Shown: positions 1 to 8,364, numbered from the stretch's first letter. The stretch: 51,499 nt of DNA from Pseudaestuariivita atlantica (GCF_001205715.1 NZ_AQQZ01000010.1:1-51499); one strand, 5' to 3'. Translations and numbers: made by a program. Notes: a model not told the origin generated them from the letters alone.

Positions 1-100
1 ACTGATCGCGCCGATCGCGATGGAAGAAAGCCTGCGCTTCGCCATCCGCGAAGGCGGCCGCACGGTCGGCTCGGGCGTCGTCTCGAAGATCATCGAGTAA
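1..100 (+). CDS. tuf: Elongation factor Tu, C-terminal end (partial)
   Basis: Only the last 32 codons are in the window, in frame from base 2, ending in TAA at 98-100. The readable tail contains [19 protein letters not shown] and ends in GVVSKIIE, the classic C-terminus of EF-Tu domain 3. EF-Tu delivers aminoacyl-tRNA to the ribosomal A site as a GTP complex. Its place directly before rpsJ is the usual str-S10 order (rpsL-rpsG-fusA-tuf-rpsJ). The identification is firm although the GTPase domain is outside the window. Confidence 0.96.
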   Translation, partial: LIAPIAMEESLRFAIREGGRTVGSGVVSKIIE

Positions 101-107
101 CAACACC

Positions 108-136
108 GGCCCGCCTCAACGGCGGGCCAGTTAGAA
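108..136 (+). terminator. Hairpin after tuf
   Basis: Perfect 8-bp inverted repeat, arm GGCCCGCC at 108-115 and arm GGCGGGCC at 121-128 with loop TCAAC, followed by a weakly T-containing stretch (AGTTAGAAATTT). It probably attenuates or processes the tuf transcript before rpsJ; the U-tract is poor, so full termination is uncertain. Confidence 0.55.
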
Positions 137-215
137 ATTTCGGGCGCGACGAGGGGGCCGGGTGGTCCGTCCTCCTCCTCTCCGCTCCAACGCCTAATCG
201 AAGGCTGACAAGAAC

Positions 216-524
216 ATGCAAAGCCAGACCATTCGCATCCGGCTCAAGGCGTTCGACTACCGCGTGCTGGACGCCAGCACGCAGGAAATCGTGAACACCG
301 CCAAGCGCACCGGTGCCGAGGTTCGCGGTCCGATCCCGCTGCCCAACAAGATCGAGAAGTTCACCGTTCTGCGCGGTCCGCACGTCAACAAGAAGTCGCG
401 CGACCAGTGGGAAATCCGCACGCACAAGCGGATGCTCGACATCGTCGACCCGACCCCGCAGACCGTGGACGCCCTGATGAAGCTCGACCTCGCCGCCGGC
501 GTGGATGTCGAGATCAAGGTGTAA
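216..524 (+). CDS. rpsJ: 30S ribosomal protein S10
   Basis: 102 residues, the normal length for S10. It begins [19 protein letters not shown], has the conserved VRGPIPLP segment at residues 36-43 and [15 protein letters not shown] at about 53-67, and ends in a beta strand. S10 sits in the head of the 30S subunit; in other bacteria it also forms the NusB-S10 antitermination complex. First gene of the S10 cluster, 15 bp before rplC. The upstream 90 bp contains no clear sigma70 promoter, so transcription may continue from tuf or start from a promoter I cannot recognise. Confidence 0.98.
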   Translation: MQSQTIRIRLKAFDYRVLDASTQEIVNTAKRTGAEVRGPIPLPNKIEKFTVLRGPHVNKKSRDQWEIRTHKRMLDIVDPTPQTVDALMKLDLAAGVDVEIKV

Positions 525-539
525 GGAGGGCAGGAACAG

Positions 540-1403
540 ATGCGCTCTGGAGTGATTGCAAAGAAAGTCGGCATGACCCGGCTGTTCATGGAAGACGGCA
601 AGCAGATTCCCGTCACCGTGCTGCAGCTGGACAAGCTGGAAGTCGTGGCCCAACGGACCGCTGACGCGCATGGCTATACCGCCGTGCAGCTGGGCGCCGG
701 CACCGCCAAGGCAAAACGGACCTCGAACGCGATGCGCGGCCACTTCGCCGCCGCCAAGGTCGAGCCCAAGCGCAAGGTCGTGGAATTCCGCGTCGCGCCC
801 GAGAACCTGATCGAAGTGGGCGAGGAAATCATCGCCGATCACTACTTCGAAGGTCAGTTCGTGGACGTGACGGGCACCTCGATCGGTAAGGGTTTCGCCG
901 GTGCCATGAAACGGCACAACTTCGGCGGCCTGCGTGCCTCGCACGGTGTCTCGATCAGCCACCGTTCGCACGGTTCGACCGGTCAGTGTCAGGACCCGGG
1001 CAAGGTGTTCAAGGGCAAGAAGATGGCCGGCCACATGGGCGCTGCCCGCGTGACGACGCAGAACCTGCAGGTCGTCCGCACCGACAGCGACCGTGGCCTC
1101 ATCATGATCAAGGGCGCTGTCCCTGGATCGAAAGGTGGCTGGGTCACCATCAAGGACGCGGTCAAGAAACCGACGCCCGACAACGTGATCCTGCCCGCGG
1201 CGCTTGCCTCGGCCAAGAAGGAAGCACAGCGTCTGGCCGAAGAAGCCGCCGCTGCCGCCGAAGCCGAAGCCAAGGCCGCCGAAGAGGCACGCCTGGCCGA
1301 GGAAGCCGCAGCACAGGAAGCCGCGATGAAAGAGGCCGAAGCCTCGATCGAAGCGGATCAGGCTGCCGACGCGCAGACTGAGAAGAAGGAAGGTGACGAA
1401 TAA
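540..1403 (+). CDS. rplC: 50S ribosomal protein L3 with Ala/Glu-rich C-terminal extension
   Basis: 287 residues; the family norm is about 205-215. Residues 1-212 are a normal L3: [16 protein letters not shown] at the start, [19 protein letters not shown] at about 112-130 and [17 protein letters not shown] at 146-162, the loop that reaches the peptidyl-transferase centre and holds the glutamine methylated by PrmB in E. coli. From about residue 224 the protein continues with a highly charged, alanine- and glutamate-rich helix-forming tail ending KKEGDE. The preceding sequence TAAGGAGGGCAGG is a strong ribosome binding site. The stop codon shares one base with the rplD start, implying coupled translation. 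Confidence 0.97.
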   Translation: MRSGVIAKKVGMTRLFMEDGKQIPVTVLQLDKLEVVAQRTADAHGYTAVQLGAGTAKAKRTSNAMRGHFAAAKVEPKRKVVEFRVAPENLIEVGEEIIADHYFEGQFVDVTGTSIGKGFAGAMKRHNFGGLRASHGVSISHRSHGSTGQCQDPGKVFKGKKMAGHMGAARVTTQNLQVVRTDSDRGLIMIKGAVPGSKGGWVTIKDAVKKPTPDNVILPAALASAKKEAQRLAEEAAAAAEAEAKAAEEARLAEEAAAQEAAMKEAEASIEADQAADAQTEKKEGDE

Positions 1404-2020
1404 TGAAACTCGACGTCATCAAACTCGACGGCGGCAAGGCCGGTTCGGTCGACCTGTCGGACGACCTGTTCGGGCTGGAGCCGCGCGGCGACCTGCTGCA
1501 GCGCGTCGTGCGCTGGCAGCGCAACAAGGCGCAGGCGGGTACCCACAAGGTCAAGACGCGGTCCGAGACCTCGTATTCGACCAAGAAGATCTATCGCCAG
1601 AAGGGCACCGGCGGCGCACGCCACGGTGACCGCAACGCGCCGATCTTCCGTAAGGGTGGCATCTACAAGGGCCCGACGCCCCGCAGCCACGCCCACGACC
1701 TGCCCAAGAAGGTCCGCAAGCTGGGCCTCGCCCACGCGCTGTCGGCCAAGGTCAAGGAAGGCAACCTGGTTGTCATCGACACCGCTCAATCCGACGGCAA
1801 GACTGCCGCGCTGGCCAAGCAGGTCAAGGAACTGGGCTGGAAACGCGCTCTCGTCATCGACGGGGCCGAGGTCGATGCAGGTTTCGCCAAGGCGGCGGCC
1901 AACATCAACGGGCTGGACGTCCTGCCCTCGATGGGTGCCAACGTCTATGACATCCTGAAACGCGACACTCTCGTTCTGACGAAAGCGGGTGTCGAAGCAC
2001 TGGAGGCTCGCCTGAAATGA
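1403..2020 (+). CDS. rplD: 50S ribosomal protein L4
   Basis: 205 residues, normal for L4. The extended tunnel loop is clear at about residues 65-86 ([22 protein letters not shown] region), followed by [21 protein letters not shown]4 contacts 23S rRNA and lines the exit tunnel; in E. coli it also autoregulates the S10 operon by binding the leader, but I see no obvious copy of that leader here. The ATG overlaps the rplC stop by one base and the stop overlaps the rplW start by four (ATGA). Confidence 0.98.
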   Translation: MKLDVIKLDGGKAGSVDLSDDLFGLEPRGDLLQRVVRWQRNKAQAGTHKVKTRSETSYSTKKIYRQKGTGGARHGDRNAPIFRKGGIYKGPTPRSHAHDLPKKVRKLGLAHALSAKVKEGNLVVIDTAQSDGKTAALAKQVKELGWKRALVIDGAEVDAGFAKAAANINGLDVLPSMGANVYDILKRDTLVLTKAGVEALEARLK

Positions 2021-2313
2021 GCGCCAAGGCAGAACATTACGACGTGATCCGCAAGCCGATCATCACCGAGAAAACCACGATGGCGTCCGAAAACGGCGCC
2101 GTGGTGTTCGAGGTGGCGATGGCCGCGAACAAGCCCCAGATCAAGGAAGCGGTCGAAACGCTCTTTGGTGTCAAGGTGAAGGCCGTGAACACGACCATCA
2201 CCAAGGGCAAGGTCAAACGCTTCCGCGGCCAGCTGGGCAAGCGCGCGGACGTGAAAAAGGCTTACGTCACCCTGGAAGAAGGCAACACGATCGACGTCTC
2301 GACCGGGTTGTAA
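2017..2313 (+). CDS. rplW: 50S ribosomal protein L23
   Basis: 98 residues. Conserved KPIITEKTT near residue 12, the [19 protein letters not shown] basic loop, and [17 protein letters not shown] at the C-terminus. L23 borders the tunnel exit and is the docking site for trigger factor and SRP. It is the last gene of the first S10 segment: normally rplB follows within a few bases, but here about 800 bp with two unrelated small genes intervene. Confidence 0.98.
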   Translation: MSAKAEHYDVIRKPIITEKTTMASENGAVVFEVAMAANKPQIKEAVETLFGVKVKAVNTTITKGKVKRFRGQLGKRADVKKAYVTLEEGNTIDVSTGL

Positions 2314-2316
2314 GGG

Positions 2317-2340
2317 GTGGTGGGCTAAAGCCCGGCCTAC
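2317..2340 (+). repeat. Imperfect REP-like palindrome after rplW
   Basis: GGGC at 2322-2325 and GCCC at 2330-2333 form the core of an imperfect hairpin that ends in GGCCTAC. Similar stop-codon-proximal palindromes with an AGCCCGACC-type arm occur after rplP (5756-5776) and rpoA (17754-17778). The shape resembles short interspersed palindromes with a GTAG/CTAC edge; this is inference from three copies only. Confidence 0.35.
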
Positions 2341-2349
2341 GGAATATGG

Positions 2350-2382
2350 AAAAGCCCCGCCGGTTGGTGGGGCTTTTCTTGG
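2350..2382 (+). terminator. Rho-independent terminator after rplW
   Basis: Arms AAAAGCCCC (2350-2358) and GGGGCTTTT (2369-2377), followed by CTTGGTT. It closes the rpsJ-rplC-rplD-rplW unit immediately before the low-GC insert. Confidence 0.8.
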
Positions 2383-2461
2383 TTAGGGCAGGGTATTCCT
2401 TACTTTCTAAATAGATTATTGTCCGTAAATTTAGCGAGTTATTTCAATCGGAGAATATCAA

Positions 2462-2782
2462 ATGTCATTGAAGAGTATCTTGGAAAGAGAGGGCTCGCTT
2501 AGCTTGCATCTCAAGAGTTTTGAAGAAGCTGACGCGACAATCGCGGCTTTAGAAGAAGTGGTGGAGTCAAGGCAATTGTCTGTCTTAAGGGAAGCGCAAA
2601 CCCTTGCTAAATCAAGCGCGGAAAAATTTAGTATGCTGACTGGAGAAAATGACAAAGAGCCTAGCGATGACACGCCGCCGATTAAGGTCTCAATCGTTTT
2701 TCACGGATTTGAAATTTACTCCTTTGAATTCTTGCCTTTTATTGAAATGAACATCGAAATAAATGTTACGATGCCGCTATGA
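2462..2782 (+). CDS. Uncharacterised 106-aa protein in low-GC insert
   Basis: I do not recognise a family. The predicted protein is 106 residues, mostly helical and acidic in the first 65 (many Glu/Leu/Ala; EEADATIAALEEVVESRQ), then PSDDTPP as a likely hinge, then a hydrophobic beta-rich end (VSIVFHGFEIYSFEFLPFIE). No signal peptide. The start is supported by CGGAGAATATCAA before the ATG. Base composition is unlike the neighbours: for example 2701-2760 has 18 G+C of 60, and rare A/T-ending codons are common. Its stop overlaps the next start (ATGA), so the two genes are probably one unit. It lies between rplW and rplB and looks horizontally acquired. That it is a real gene rests on the RBS, the coupling and the length. 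Confidence 0.6.
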   Translation: MSLKSILEREGSLSLHLKSFEEADATIAALEEVVESRQLSVLREAQTLAKSSAEKFSMLTGENDKEPSDDTPPIKVSIVFHGFEIYSFEFLPFIEMNIEINVTMPL

Positions 2783-2961
2783 GTGATTTTGCAGTTTATG
2801 GATTTTTGGCGCTTGCCTTTCTCGGAGTCCTGGCATTCGCAGAAGTCAACGTTACATTTAAGAAATGGATGCGTGGGGACACTGCTGCAGTGATCTGCTG
2901 GAAGTGTTTGATTGTTCTAATTTTGACGGCGATTTTGATTTTGCTAGTCATATACGGTTAG
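2779..2961 (+). CDS. Uncharacterised small membrane protein (60 aa) in low-GC insert
   Basis: 60 residues with two hydrophobic segments, about 4-22 (VYGFLALAFLGVLAFAE) and 38-59 (VICWKCLIVLILTAILILLV), joined by a short basic loop (TFKKWMRGD). This predicts a hairpin membrane protein with two helices. The start overlaps the upstream stop by four bases and the composition is equally AT-rich, so it travelled with the 106-aa gene. Small-soluble plus small-membrane pairs are seen in toxin/immunity, phage-defence and holin-type modules, but nothing in the sequence decides between these; function unknown. Confidence 0.55.
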   Translation: MSDFAVYGFLALAFLGVLAFAEVNVTFKKWMRGDTAAVICWKCLIVLILTAILILLVIYG

Positions 2962-2978
2962 GCTTATGCAAGCTGTTC

Positions 2979-3007
2979 TTGACCCGCCCGGTCCCAGTCT
3001 CTAACTA
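2979..3007 (+). promoter_or_regulatory. Candidate sigma70 promoter for rplB segment
   Basis: TTGACC (2979-2984), 17-bp spacer, TAACTA (3002-3007). It lies just downstream of the foreign gene pair and about 110 bp before rplB, in the position needed to restart transcription after the rplW terminator. Confidence 0.5.
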
Positions 3008-3117
3008 CGCGCATCAGAAACGCTCGGGATTCGTCCAGGGCGCTTCTATTGCGCGTGTTGCAGCGCGTCTAACATAGGCAGGGCAACCTGCCGTTTGCTA
3101 AACGGAAGACAGAAAGC

Positions 3118-3960
3118 ATGGCACTCAAGTCGTTCAAGCCGACGACGCCGGGCCAGCGCGGGCTGGTGCTGATCGACCGTTCGGAGCTGTACAAAGGACG
3201 CCCCGTCAAGGCCCTCACCGAGGGTTTGACGAAATCGGGCGGCCGGAACAACACCGGGCGGATCACATCGCGGCGTCGTGGTGGCGGGGCAAAACGCCTC
3301 TACCGGATCGTTGATTTCAAACGCACCAAAAGGGATGTCGATGGCGTCGTGGTGCGGATCGAGTACGATCCCAACCGGACCGCGTTCATCGCGCTCATTC
3401 AATACAACGATGGCGAACAGGCCTATATCCTTGCACCGCAGCGTCTGGCTGTGGGTGACAAGGTGGTCTCGGCCGACAAGGCAGACATCAAGCCGGGCAA
3501 CGCGATGCCGTTCTCGGGCATGCCGATCGGGACCATCGTGCACAACATCGAACTGAAGCCCGGCAAGGGTGGTCAGATCGCGCGCGCGGCGGGCACCTAT
3601 GCCCAGTTCGTCGGCCGCGACGGTGGCTACGCCCAGATCCGCCTGTCCTCGGGCGAGCTGCGCATGGTGCGTCAGGAATGCATGGCAACCGTTGGTGCCG
3701 TGTCGAACCCCGACAACAGCAACCAGAACTACGGCAAGGCCGGCCGGATGCGCCACAAGGGCAAGCGTCCGTCGGTCCGTGGTGTCGTGATGAACCCGGT
3801 CGATCACCCGCATGGTGGTGGTGAGGGTCGGACCTCGGGTGGCCGGACGCCGGTGACGCCCTGGGGTGTCGACACCAAGGGTAAGCGCACCCGCAACAAG
3901 AACAAGGCAAGCCAGAAGCTGATCATCCGGTCACGGCACGCCAAGAGAAAGGGGCGCTAA
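3118..3960 (+). CDS. rplB: 50S ribosomal protein L2
   Basis: 280 residues, normal. Contains [19 protein letters not shown] at about 51-69 and the diagnostic [17 protein letters not shown] at about 226-242, whose His230 corresponds to the His229 of E. coli L2 near the peptidyl-transferase centre. L2 is needed for subunit association and peptide-bond formation. It starts a new segment (rplB-rpsS-rplV-rpsC-rplP) behind its own candidate promoter; the stop is followed directly by the rpsS ATG. Confidence 0.98.
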   Translation: MALKSFKPTTPGQRGLVLIDRSELYKGRPVKALTEGLTKSGGRNNTGRITSRRRGGGAKRLYRIVDFKRTKRDVDGVVVRIEYDPNRTAFIALIQYNDGEQAYILAPQRLAVGDKVVSADKADIKPGNAMPFSGMPIGTIVHNIELKPGKGGQIARAAGTYAQFVGRDGGYAQIRLSSGELRMVRQECMATVGAVSNPDNSNQNYGKAGRMRHKGKRPSVRGVVMNPVDHPHGGGEGRTSGGRTPVTPWGVDTKGKRTRNKNKASQKLIIRSRHAKRKGR

Positions 3961-4239
3961 ATGAGCCGCTCTGTTTGGAAAGGCCCCTTTGTCGACGCTT
4001 ACGTGCTGAAAAAAGCCGAAGCGGCGCGCGAATCGGGGCGCAACGAAGTGATCAAGATCTGGTCGCGTCGTTCGACGATCCTGCCGCAATTCGTCGGTCT
4101 CACCTTCGGCGTCTACAACGGGCAGAAACACGTGCCCGTGAACGTCTCGGAAGACATGATCGGCCAGAAGTTCGGCGAATATTCCCCCACGCGGACGTAT
4201 TACGGCCACGCGGCGGATAAAAAAGCGAAACGGAAGTAA
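3961..4239 (+). CDS. rpsS: 30S ribosomal protein S19
   Basis: 92 residues. Starts [20 protein letters not shown] and has [21 protein letters not shown] and the C-terminal [19 protein letters not shown], all hallmark S19. It forms a head complex with S13 near the A-site finger. Starts at the base after the rplB stop; rplV follows after 3 bp. Confidence 0.98.
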   Translation: MSRSVWKGPFVDAYVLKKAEAARESGRNEVIKIWSRRSTILPQFVGLTFGVYNGQKHVPVNVSEDMIGQKFGEYSPTRTYYGHAADKKAKRK

Positions 4240-4242
4240 GTC

Positions 4243-4623
4243 ATGGGCAAGGAAAAGAACCCCCGCCGCGTGGCTGACAACGAAGCCATGGCGAAGCTGC
4301 GGATGCTGCGTACCAGCCCGCAGAAGCTGAACCTTGTGGCCGCGATGATCCGTGGCAAGAAGGTCGAGAAGGCGTTGCAGGACCTGACGTTCTCGCAAAA
4401 GCGCATTTCGGACGATGTCCGCAAATGCCTGCAGTCCGCGATTGCGAACGCTGAAAACAACCACAATCTGGACGTGGACGAGCTGATCGTGGCCGAGGCC
4501 TATGTCGGCAAGAACCTGATCATGAAGCGCGGTCGCCCGCGGGCGCGTGGCCGGTTCGGTCGCATTCACAAGCCGTTCAGCGAGTTGACCATCAAGGTCC
4601 GCCAGATCGAGGAGCAAGCCTGA
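4243..4623 (+). CDS. rplV: 50S ribosomal protein L22
   Basis: 126 residues, near the usual 110-130. Conserved [20 protein letters not shown] near the N-terminus and the long beta-hairpin with [15 protein letters not shown] that lines the exit tunnel opposite L4. The stop codon TGA shares its last base with the rpsC ATG, so the two are translationally coupled. Confidence 0.98.
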   Translation: MGKEKNPRRVADNEAMAKLRMLRTSPQKLNLVAAMIRGKKVEKALQDLTFSQKRISDDVRKCLQSAIANAENNHNLDVDELIVAEAYVGKNLIMKRGRPRARGRFGRIHKPFSELTIKVRQIEEQA

Positions 4624-5336
4624 TGGGTAACAAGACGAACCCGATCGGTATGCGCGTTCAGGTCAACCGGACCTGGGACAGCCGCTGGTACGCCGACACC
4701 AAGGATTACGGTGATCTTCTGCTCGAAGACATCAAGATCCGCGACTTCATCCATGAAGAGTGCAAGCAGGCCGGCGTGGCCCGCGTCATCATCGAACGCC
4801 CGCACAAGAAATGCCGCGTGACGATCCACACGGCCCGTCCGGGTGTGATCATCGGCAAGAAGGGTGCGGACATCGAGACGCTGCGCAAGAAGGTCGCCAA
4901 CATGACCGACAGCGAGCTGCACCTCAACATCGTCGAAGTGCGCAAGCCGGAGCTTGACGCGCAGCTGGTGGGCGAAAGCATCGCACAACAGCTCGAGCGT
5001 CGTGTATCGTTCCGTCGCGCGATGAAGCGTGCGGTGCAGAACGCGATGCGCATGGGTGCCCTTGGCATCCGCGTGAACGTCGCGGGCCGCCTCGGCGGGG
5101 CCGAGATCGCGCGGACCGAATGGTACCGCGAGGGTCGCGTGCCGCTTCACACCCTGCGTGCCGACATCGATTACGCCAATGTCGAGGCCACCACGGCCTA
5201 TGGCATCATCGGGATCAAGGTCTGGATCTTCAAAGGCGAGATCATGGAGCACGATCCCTCGGCGCGTGACCGCAAGGCACAGGAACTGCAAGACGGACCC
5301 GCACCGCGCGGCGCCGGCGGCGGTCGGAGGAACTAA
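4623..5336 (+). CDS. rpsC: 30S ribosomal protein S3
   Basis: 237 residues. Starts [20 protein letters not shown], has a KH-type RNA-binding domain with the GKKG loop at residues 78-81, and the C-terminal domain with [20 protein letters not shown]. The end is a Gly/Pro/Arg-rich tail ([11 protein letters not shown]). S3 forms the mRNA entry channel with S4 and S5. One-base overlap with rplV; rplP begins 2 bp after the stop. Confidence 0.98.
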   Translation: MGNKTNPIGMRVQVNRTWDSRWYADTKDYGDLLLEDIKIRDFIHEECKQAGVARVIIERPHKKCRVTIHTARPGVIIGKKGADIETLRKKVANMTDSELHLNIVEVRKPELDAQLVGESIAQQLERRVSFRRAMKRAVQNAMRMGALGIRVNVAGRLGGAEIARTEWYREGRVPLHTLRADIDYANVEATTAYGIIGIKVWIFKGEIMEHDPSARDRKAQELQDGPAPRGAGGGRRN

Positions 5337-5338
5337 TC

Positions 5339-5752
5339 ATGCTGCAACCAAAGCGCACGAAATTCCGCAAACAGCACAAGGGCCGCATCCACGGTGAGGC
5401 CAAAGGCGGGTCGGACGTCTCGTTCGGCACCTACGGTCTGAAAGCCACCACGCCCGAGCGCGTGACGGCCCGTCAGATCGAAGCCGCCCGTCGTGCCATG
5501 ACCCGTCACATGAAGCGTCAGGGCAAGGTGTGGATCCGCATCTTCCCCGACACGCCCGTGACCTCGAAACCCGTCGAAGTTCGGATGGGTAAGGGTAAGG
5601 GTTCGGTCGATTACTGGGCATGCAAGGTCAAACCCGGCCGCGTCATGTTCGAAATCGACGGCGTCAACGACGACATCGCCCGCGAGGCCCTGCGCCTCGC
5701 CGCGATGAAGCTGCCGGTCAAAACCCGCGTCGTGGTCCGCGAGGACTGGTAA
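5339..5752 (+). CDS. rplP: 50S ribosomal protein L16
   Basis: 137 residues. Starts [16 protein letters not shown] and contains GMGKGKG-type sequence ([19 protein letters not shown]) and the C-terminal [13 protein letters not shown]16 binds near the A-site tRNA and is essential for 50S assembly. It is the last gene of this segment and is followed by a strong terminator, whereas the standard order would continue directly to rpmC. Confidence 0.98.
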   Translation: MLQPKRTKFRKQHKGRIHGEAKGGSDVSFGTYGLKATTPERVTARQIEAARRAMTRHMKRQGKVWIRIFPDTPVTSKPVEVRMGKGKGSVDYWACKVKPGRVMFEIDGVNDDIAREALRLAAMKLPVKTRVVVREDW

Positions 5753-5755
5753 GCG

Positions 5756-5776
5756 GGTTCGGGCTGATGCCCGACC
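5756..5776 (+). repeat. REP-like palindrome after rplP
   Basis: TCGGGC (5759-5764), loop TGAT, GCCCGA (5769-5774), with partly paired flanks GG/CC. Same style of short palindrome immediately downstream of the stop as seen after rplW and rpoA. Confidence 0.4.
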
Positions 5777-5785
5777 TTTGAAATC

Positions 5786-5822
5786 AAAAGCCCCCGGCGC
5801 GTAAAGCGGCGGGGGCTTTTTG
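5786..5822 (+). terminator. Rho-independent terminator after rplP
   Basis: Arms AAAAGCCCCCG (5786-5796) and CGGGGGCTTTT (5810-5820) followed by T. Because the next gene is antisense and ends at 5861, it can serve both strands (A-tract on the 5' side). Confidence 0.85.
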
Positions 5823-5860
5823 CTGTCAGTGTGGCGCGGGCTCTTTCCGTTTCCGTTTGG

Positions 5861-6481
5861 TCAGCCCCACGCGTAGTTGAAACTCACGCTCACCCGGTCC
5901 TCGTCCGTCATGTTCATCGGCACCTCGTGGCGGAGCCAGCTTTCCCACAGCAGGACCTCTCCGACCTTCGGGTTGGGATAGATGAACTGGCGCAGGTGCT
6001 CGGGCGCGTCGGCGGTCCGGGGCGGGGCGGCCATCATCATCGCAAGGCGCGGGTCCTCGAACTTGATCGAGGACGTGCCCTCGGGCAGCGCCACGTAGGT
6101 CGTGCCCGAGATCACCGAATGCGGGTGGATGTGGGCGGTATGGATGCCGCCGGGGGGCAGGATGTTGATCCAGATGTCTTCCAGCTTCAGCTCCCGGTCA
6201 CCCAGATCGAAATGCAGATCGCGCGCGAAGGCGGCGACATGGGCATCGAGCGATTTGACGAGGTCGGCAAAGATCGGGAAGCGCCACGGCAGGTCGGTCA
6301 GGGACGCGTACGAAGTGTAGCCGGGAAAGTCGTTCTCGTCGCACCAGACCTGTCCGGCCTCGTCATCCTCGGCGATGGTCTGGCACGAGACGTCCAGCTC
6401 CCGTGTGTCTATTGCGGGTTCATGTTCGCCAAGGCTGGCGCGGTAAATCGGGGTCGTAAAAAGTGAAGTGATCTGGGCCAT
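5861..6481 (-). CDS. 2-oxoglutarate/Fe(II)-dependent oxygenase-like protein (TIGR02466-type)
   Basis: 206 residues. Starts MAQITSLFTTPIYRASLGEH, with the pattern W-I-N-I-L-P-P-G at about 104-111, a histidine-rich strand HTAHIHPHSVISGTTYV at 114-130, LWESWLRHEVPMN at 178-190 and RVSVSFNYAWG at the end. This layout (two strands with His117/His119, then His185 and Arg196) matches the putative 2OG-Fe(II) oxygenase family TIGR02466/PF13759; the substrate is unknown. AAGGGACGGGC precedes the ATG. It follows the SnoaL-like gene by 39 bp on the same strand, so the two may form a small operon running against the r-protein genes. Confidence 0.8.
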   Translation of the reverse strand: MAQITSLFTTPIYRASLGEHEPAIDTRELDVSCQTIAEDDEAGQVWCDENDFPGYTSYASLTDLPWRFPIFADLVKSLDAHVAAFARDLHFDLGDRELKLEDIWINILPPGGIHTAHIHPHSVISGTTYVALPEGTSSIKFEDPRLAMMMAAPPRTADAPEHLRQFIYPNPKVGEVLLWESWLRHEVPMNMTDEDRVSVSFNYAWG

Positions 6482-6520
6482 GCCCGTCCCTTACCTCACC
6501 CGCACCCACGAGGCGAGACA

Positions 6521-6991
6521 TCACGCGGGGCCGAGTCCCAGAATCGCCGCGTTATGGCTCGGGCTGTCAGATATCACGTAACTGCCATGGGCGATCTTCC
6601 ACCCGTCCGGAAACCGCTTGATTATGGTAAAGCACCGGTAAGGACGCTGCAGCAGTTTGTCCCCCTGCAACAGGCGACTGATATGTGTCGCTGCCAGAAG
6701 GTCTGCGTTGAGGTATTCGGCCGCAATGCATGTCCGTTCAAGCCGCGTCGCACCACAGGCATTGAAATGCCCGACAACCGCGTTGAAGAGGGCGCGCAAC
6801 TCGGAATGGCTCTCGATCCTGACAGTGCCATCGGGCGTTTCGGTCTCGTGGGGCACGTGGAAGCATTTGCAGAAGGTATCGACATCGCCGTTGAAAAAGC
6901 ACGCGCCGGTCACCCGCAGGAACCATTCGGCCATATGTGTGGCCGAGAGACGGCATTCGGTCGCTGATATGTCTTCTGTGTTTTCTGACAT
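6521..6991 (-). CDS. SnoaL/NTF2-like fold protein
   Basis: 156 residues. The pattern of an N-terminal helix (MAEWFLRVTGACFFNGDVDTF), a short loop with PHETETPDGTVRIESHSELR, then three antiparallel strands (TCIAAEYLNADLLAATHIS; RPYRCFTIIKRFPDGWKIAHG) fits the nuclear-transport-factor-2 / SnoaL fold. Such proteins are small polyketide-cyclase-like, limonene-epoxide-hydrolase-like or purely binding proteins; no catalytic residues can be assigned. The first ATG lacks a good Shine-Dalgarno sequence. It lies in antisense orientation inside the ribosomal cluster, upstream of the oxygenase gene; a joint function is inference. Confidence 0.6.
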   Translation of the reverse strand: MSENTEDISATECRLSATHMAEWFLRVTGACFFNGDVDTFCKCFHVPHETETPDGTVRIESHSELRALFNAVVGHFNACGATRLERTCIAAEYLNADLLAATHISRLLQGDKLLQRPYRCFTIIKRFPDGWKIAHGSYVISDSPSHNAAILGLGPA

Positions 6992-7378
6992 TTTAAAGAA
7001 AGACGTGACGTATGGCCGGTGATCTACACGCCTGATTGGAAAATGTCTTGTTCCTCGATGTCGCAGACGCCGAAAAAAATTTCAAACGATCAATAATCGG
7101 ACCTTTGTCACCCGTCGCGGCGGACGAGTGCCCCGAATTTTCACGAAGAGAGCGAAGATGCGCGCGGGCCGAGGCACGCGATCACCGCGCAATTGCACCG
7201 GGTAGGGCCACGATTCTTTGCGTATCGTGGCGGCGACGCAGGGATGGGCCGCGAATTGACCTGGCGCGTGTTGACAGGCGGGCACATCGCGGCTACCCCG
7301 CACGCTCGTTGAACCTCCACCAGAATCGCGGGTGACCCGAAAGGGGCCGGCTGGTGACGTTGAAAAAGGAAAACGGCG
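6992..7378. other. 387-bp intergenic region between the antisense pair and rpmC
   Basis: No gene is convincing here. It holds the 5' region of the SnoaL-like gene (minus), an 8-bp perfect inverted repeat GCCACGAT (7207-7214) / ATCGTGGC (7224-7231), and the candidate promoter for rpmC. The left third is AT-richer than the right. Confidence 0.6.
7271..7299 (+). promoter_or_regulatory. Candidate sigma70 promoter for rpmC-rpsQ
   Basis: TTGACA (7271-7276), 17-bp spacer, TACCCC (7294-7299). The -35 is perfect and the -10 weak, a pattern common in GC-rich alphaproteobacteria. It is the only good -35 in the gap before rpmC. Confidence 0.45.
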
Positions 7379-7585
7379 ATGGACGCCACTGATCTGCGGG
7401 ACAAGACGCCCGACCAGCTTCGTGACGAGCTGGTAACCCTCAAGAAAGAAGCCTTCAACCTGCGCTTCCAGGCCGCCACCGGCGCGCTGGAGAACCCCGC
7501 ACGCATCCGCCAGGTGCGCCGCGATGTTGCGCGCGTGAAGACAATCCTGAACGAAAAAGCGGCTGCTGCCGCAGGCGAGGAGTAA
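7379..7585 (+). CDS. rpmC: 50S ribosomal protein L29
   Basis: 68 residues of two antiparallel helices: [20 protein letters not shown], then [19 protein letters not shown] and [18 protein letters not shown], the L29 signature, with a short Ala/Glu tail. L29 sits next to L23 at the tunnel exit. RBS AAAAAGGAAAA precedes the ATG. First gene after the antisense pair; rpsQ starts 5 bp downstream. Confidence 0.97.
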   Translation: MDATDLRDKTPDQLRDELVTLKKEAFNLRFQAATGALENPARIRQVRRDVARVKTILNEKAAAAAGEE

Positions 7586-7590
7586 GCCAC

Positions 7591-7857
7591 ATGCCCAAGC
7601 GTATCCTCCGCGGCACCGTGACTTCCGCCGCCAACGAACAGACCGTCACCGTCCAGGTCGAGCGTCGCTTCACTCATCCGGTTCTGAAAAAGACGATCCG
7701 GAAGTCCAAGAAGTACCGCGCACACGACGAGACGAACCATTTCCAGAAGGGCGATGCCGTTCGCATCCGCGAATGCGCGCCCAAGTCCAAGACCAAGCGC
7801 TGGGAAGTGCTGACGCCTGACATGCTGGACGCAATGAAGGCAGAGCAAGCCGACTGA
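7591..7857 (+). CDS. rpsQ: 30S ribosomal protein S17
   Basis: 88 residues. Starts [21 protein letters not shown], with [20 protein letters not shown] and [17 protein letters not shown], an OB-fold with the S17 signature. Binds 16S rRNA helix 11 early in assembly. The stop is followed by 137 bp with two promoter-like sequences before rplN, instead of the usual tight spacing. Confidence 0.97.
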   Translation: MPKRILRGTVTSAANEQTVTVQVERRFTHPVLKKTIRKSKKYRAHDETNHFQKGDAVRIRECAPKSKTKRWEVLTPDMLDAMKAEQAD

Positions 7858-7892
7858 AGACAGGGCCGCGTTCTGCGGTTCTGACGAAGTCG

Positions 7893-7956
7893 TTGACAGA
7901 CGGGCTGCGCGGGTTCATACGCGCGGCTTGACATACGAAACCCCGGGCTCAATGCC
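7893..7956 (+). promoter_or_regulatory. Two tandem sigma70-like promoters upstream of rplN
   Basis: First: TTGACA (7893-7898), 17 bp, CATACG (7916-7921). Second: TTGACA (7928-7933), 17 bp, AATGCC (7951-7956). Both -35 hexamers are perfect; the first -10 is better. They would give an independent start for the rplN-rpmD (spc-type) unit. Confidence 0.55.
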
Positions 7957-7994
7957 GCCAGTTTGGTGCGGGCCCGGACGTCGGGAGAAAACTC

Positions 7995-8363
7995 ATGATC
8001 CAGATGCAGACCAATCTGGATGTGGCTGACAATTCCGGAGCCCGGAAGGTTCAGTGCATCAAGGTTTTGGGTGGGTCCAAGCGGAAGTACGCAAGCGTCG
8101 GTGACATCATCGTCGTGTCCGTGAAGGAAGCCATCCCGCGTGGTCGCGTGAAGAAAGGTGACGTCCGCAAGGCCGTCGTCGTGCGCACCGCCAAGGAAGT
8201 TCGTCGTGACGATGGCACCGCCATTCGCTTCGACCGCAACGCAGCCGTCATCCTGAACAACGCCGGCGAGCCGGTCGGCACCCGTATCTTCGGGCCGGTG
8301 GTTCGCGAGCTGCGCGCGAAGAACTTCATGAAAATCATCTCGCTCGCCCCGGAGGTGCTGTAA
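7995..8363 (+). CDS. rplN: 50S ribosomal protein L14
   Basis: 122 residues, exact family length. Starts [20 protein letters not shown] and has [21 protein letters not shown] and [14 protein letters not shown]14 forms intersubunit bridge B5/B8 with 16S rRNA. RBS TCGGGAGAAAACTC before the ATG. Start of the spc-type segment. Confidence 0.98.
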   Translation: MIQMQTNLDVADNSGARKVQCIKVLGGSKRKYASVGDIIVVSVKEAIPRGRVKKGDVRKAVVVRTAKEVRRDDGTAIRFDRNAAVILNNAGEPVGTRIFGPVVRELRAKNFMKIISLAPEVL

Positions 8364-8364
8364 G

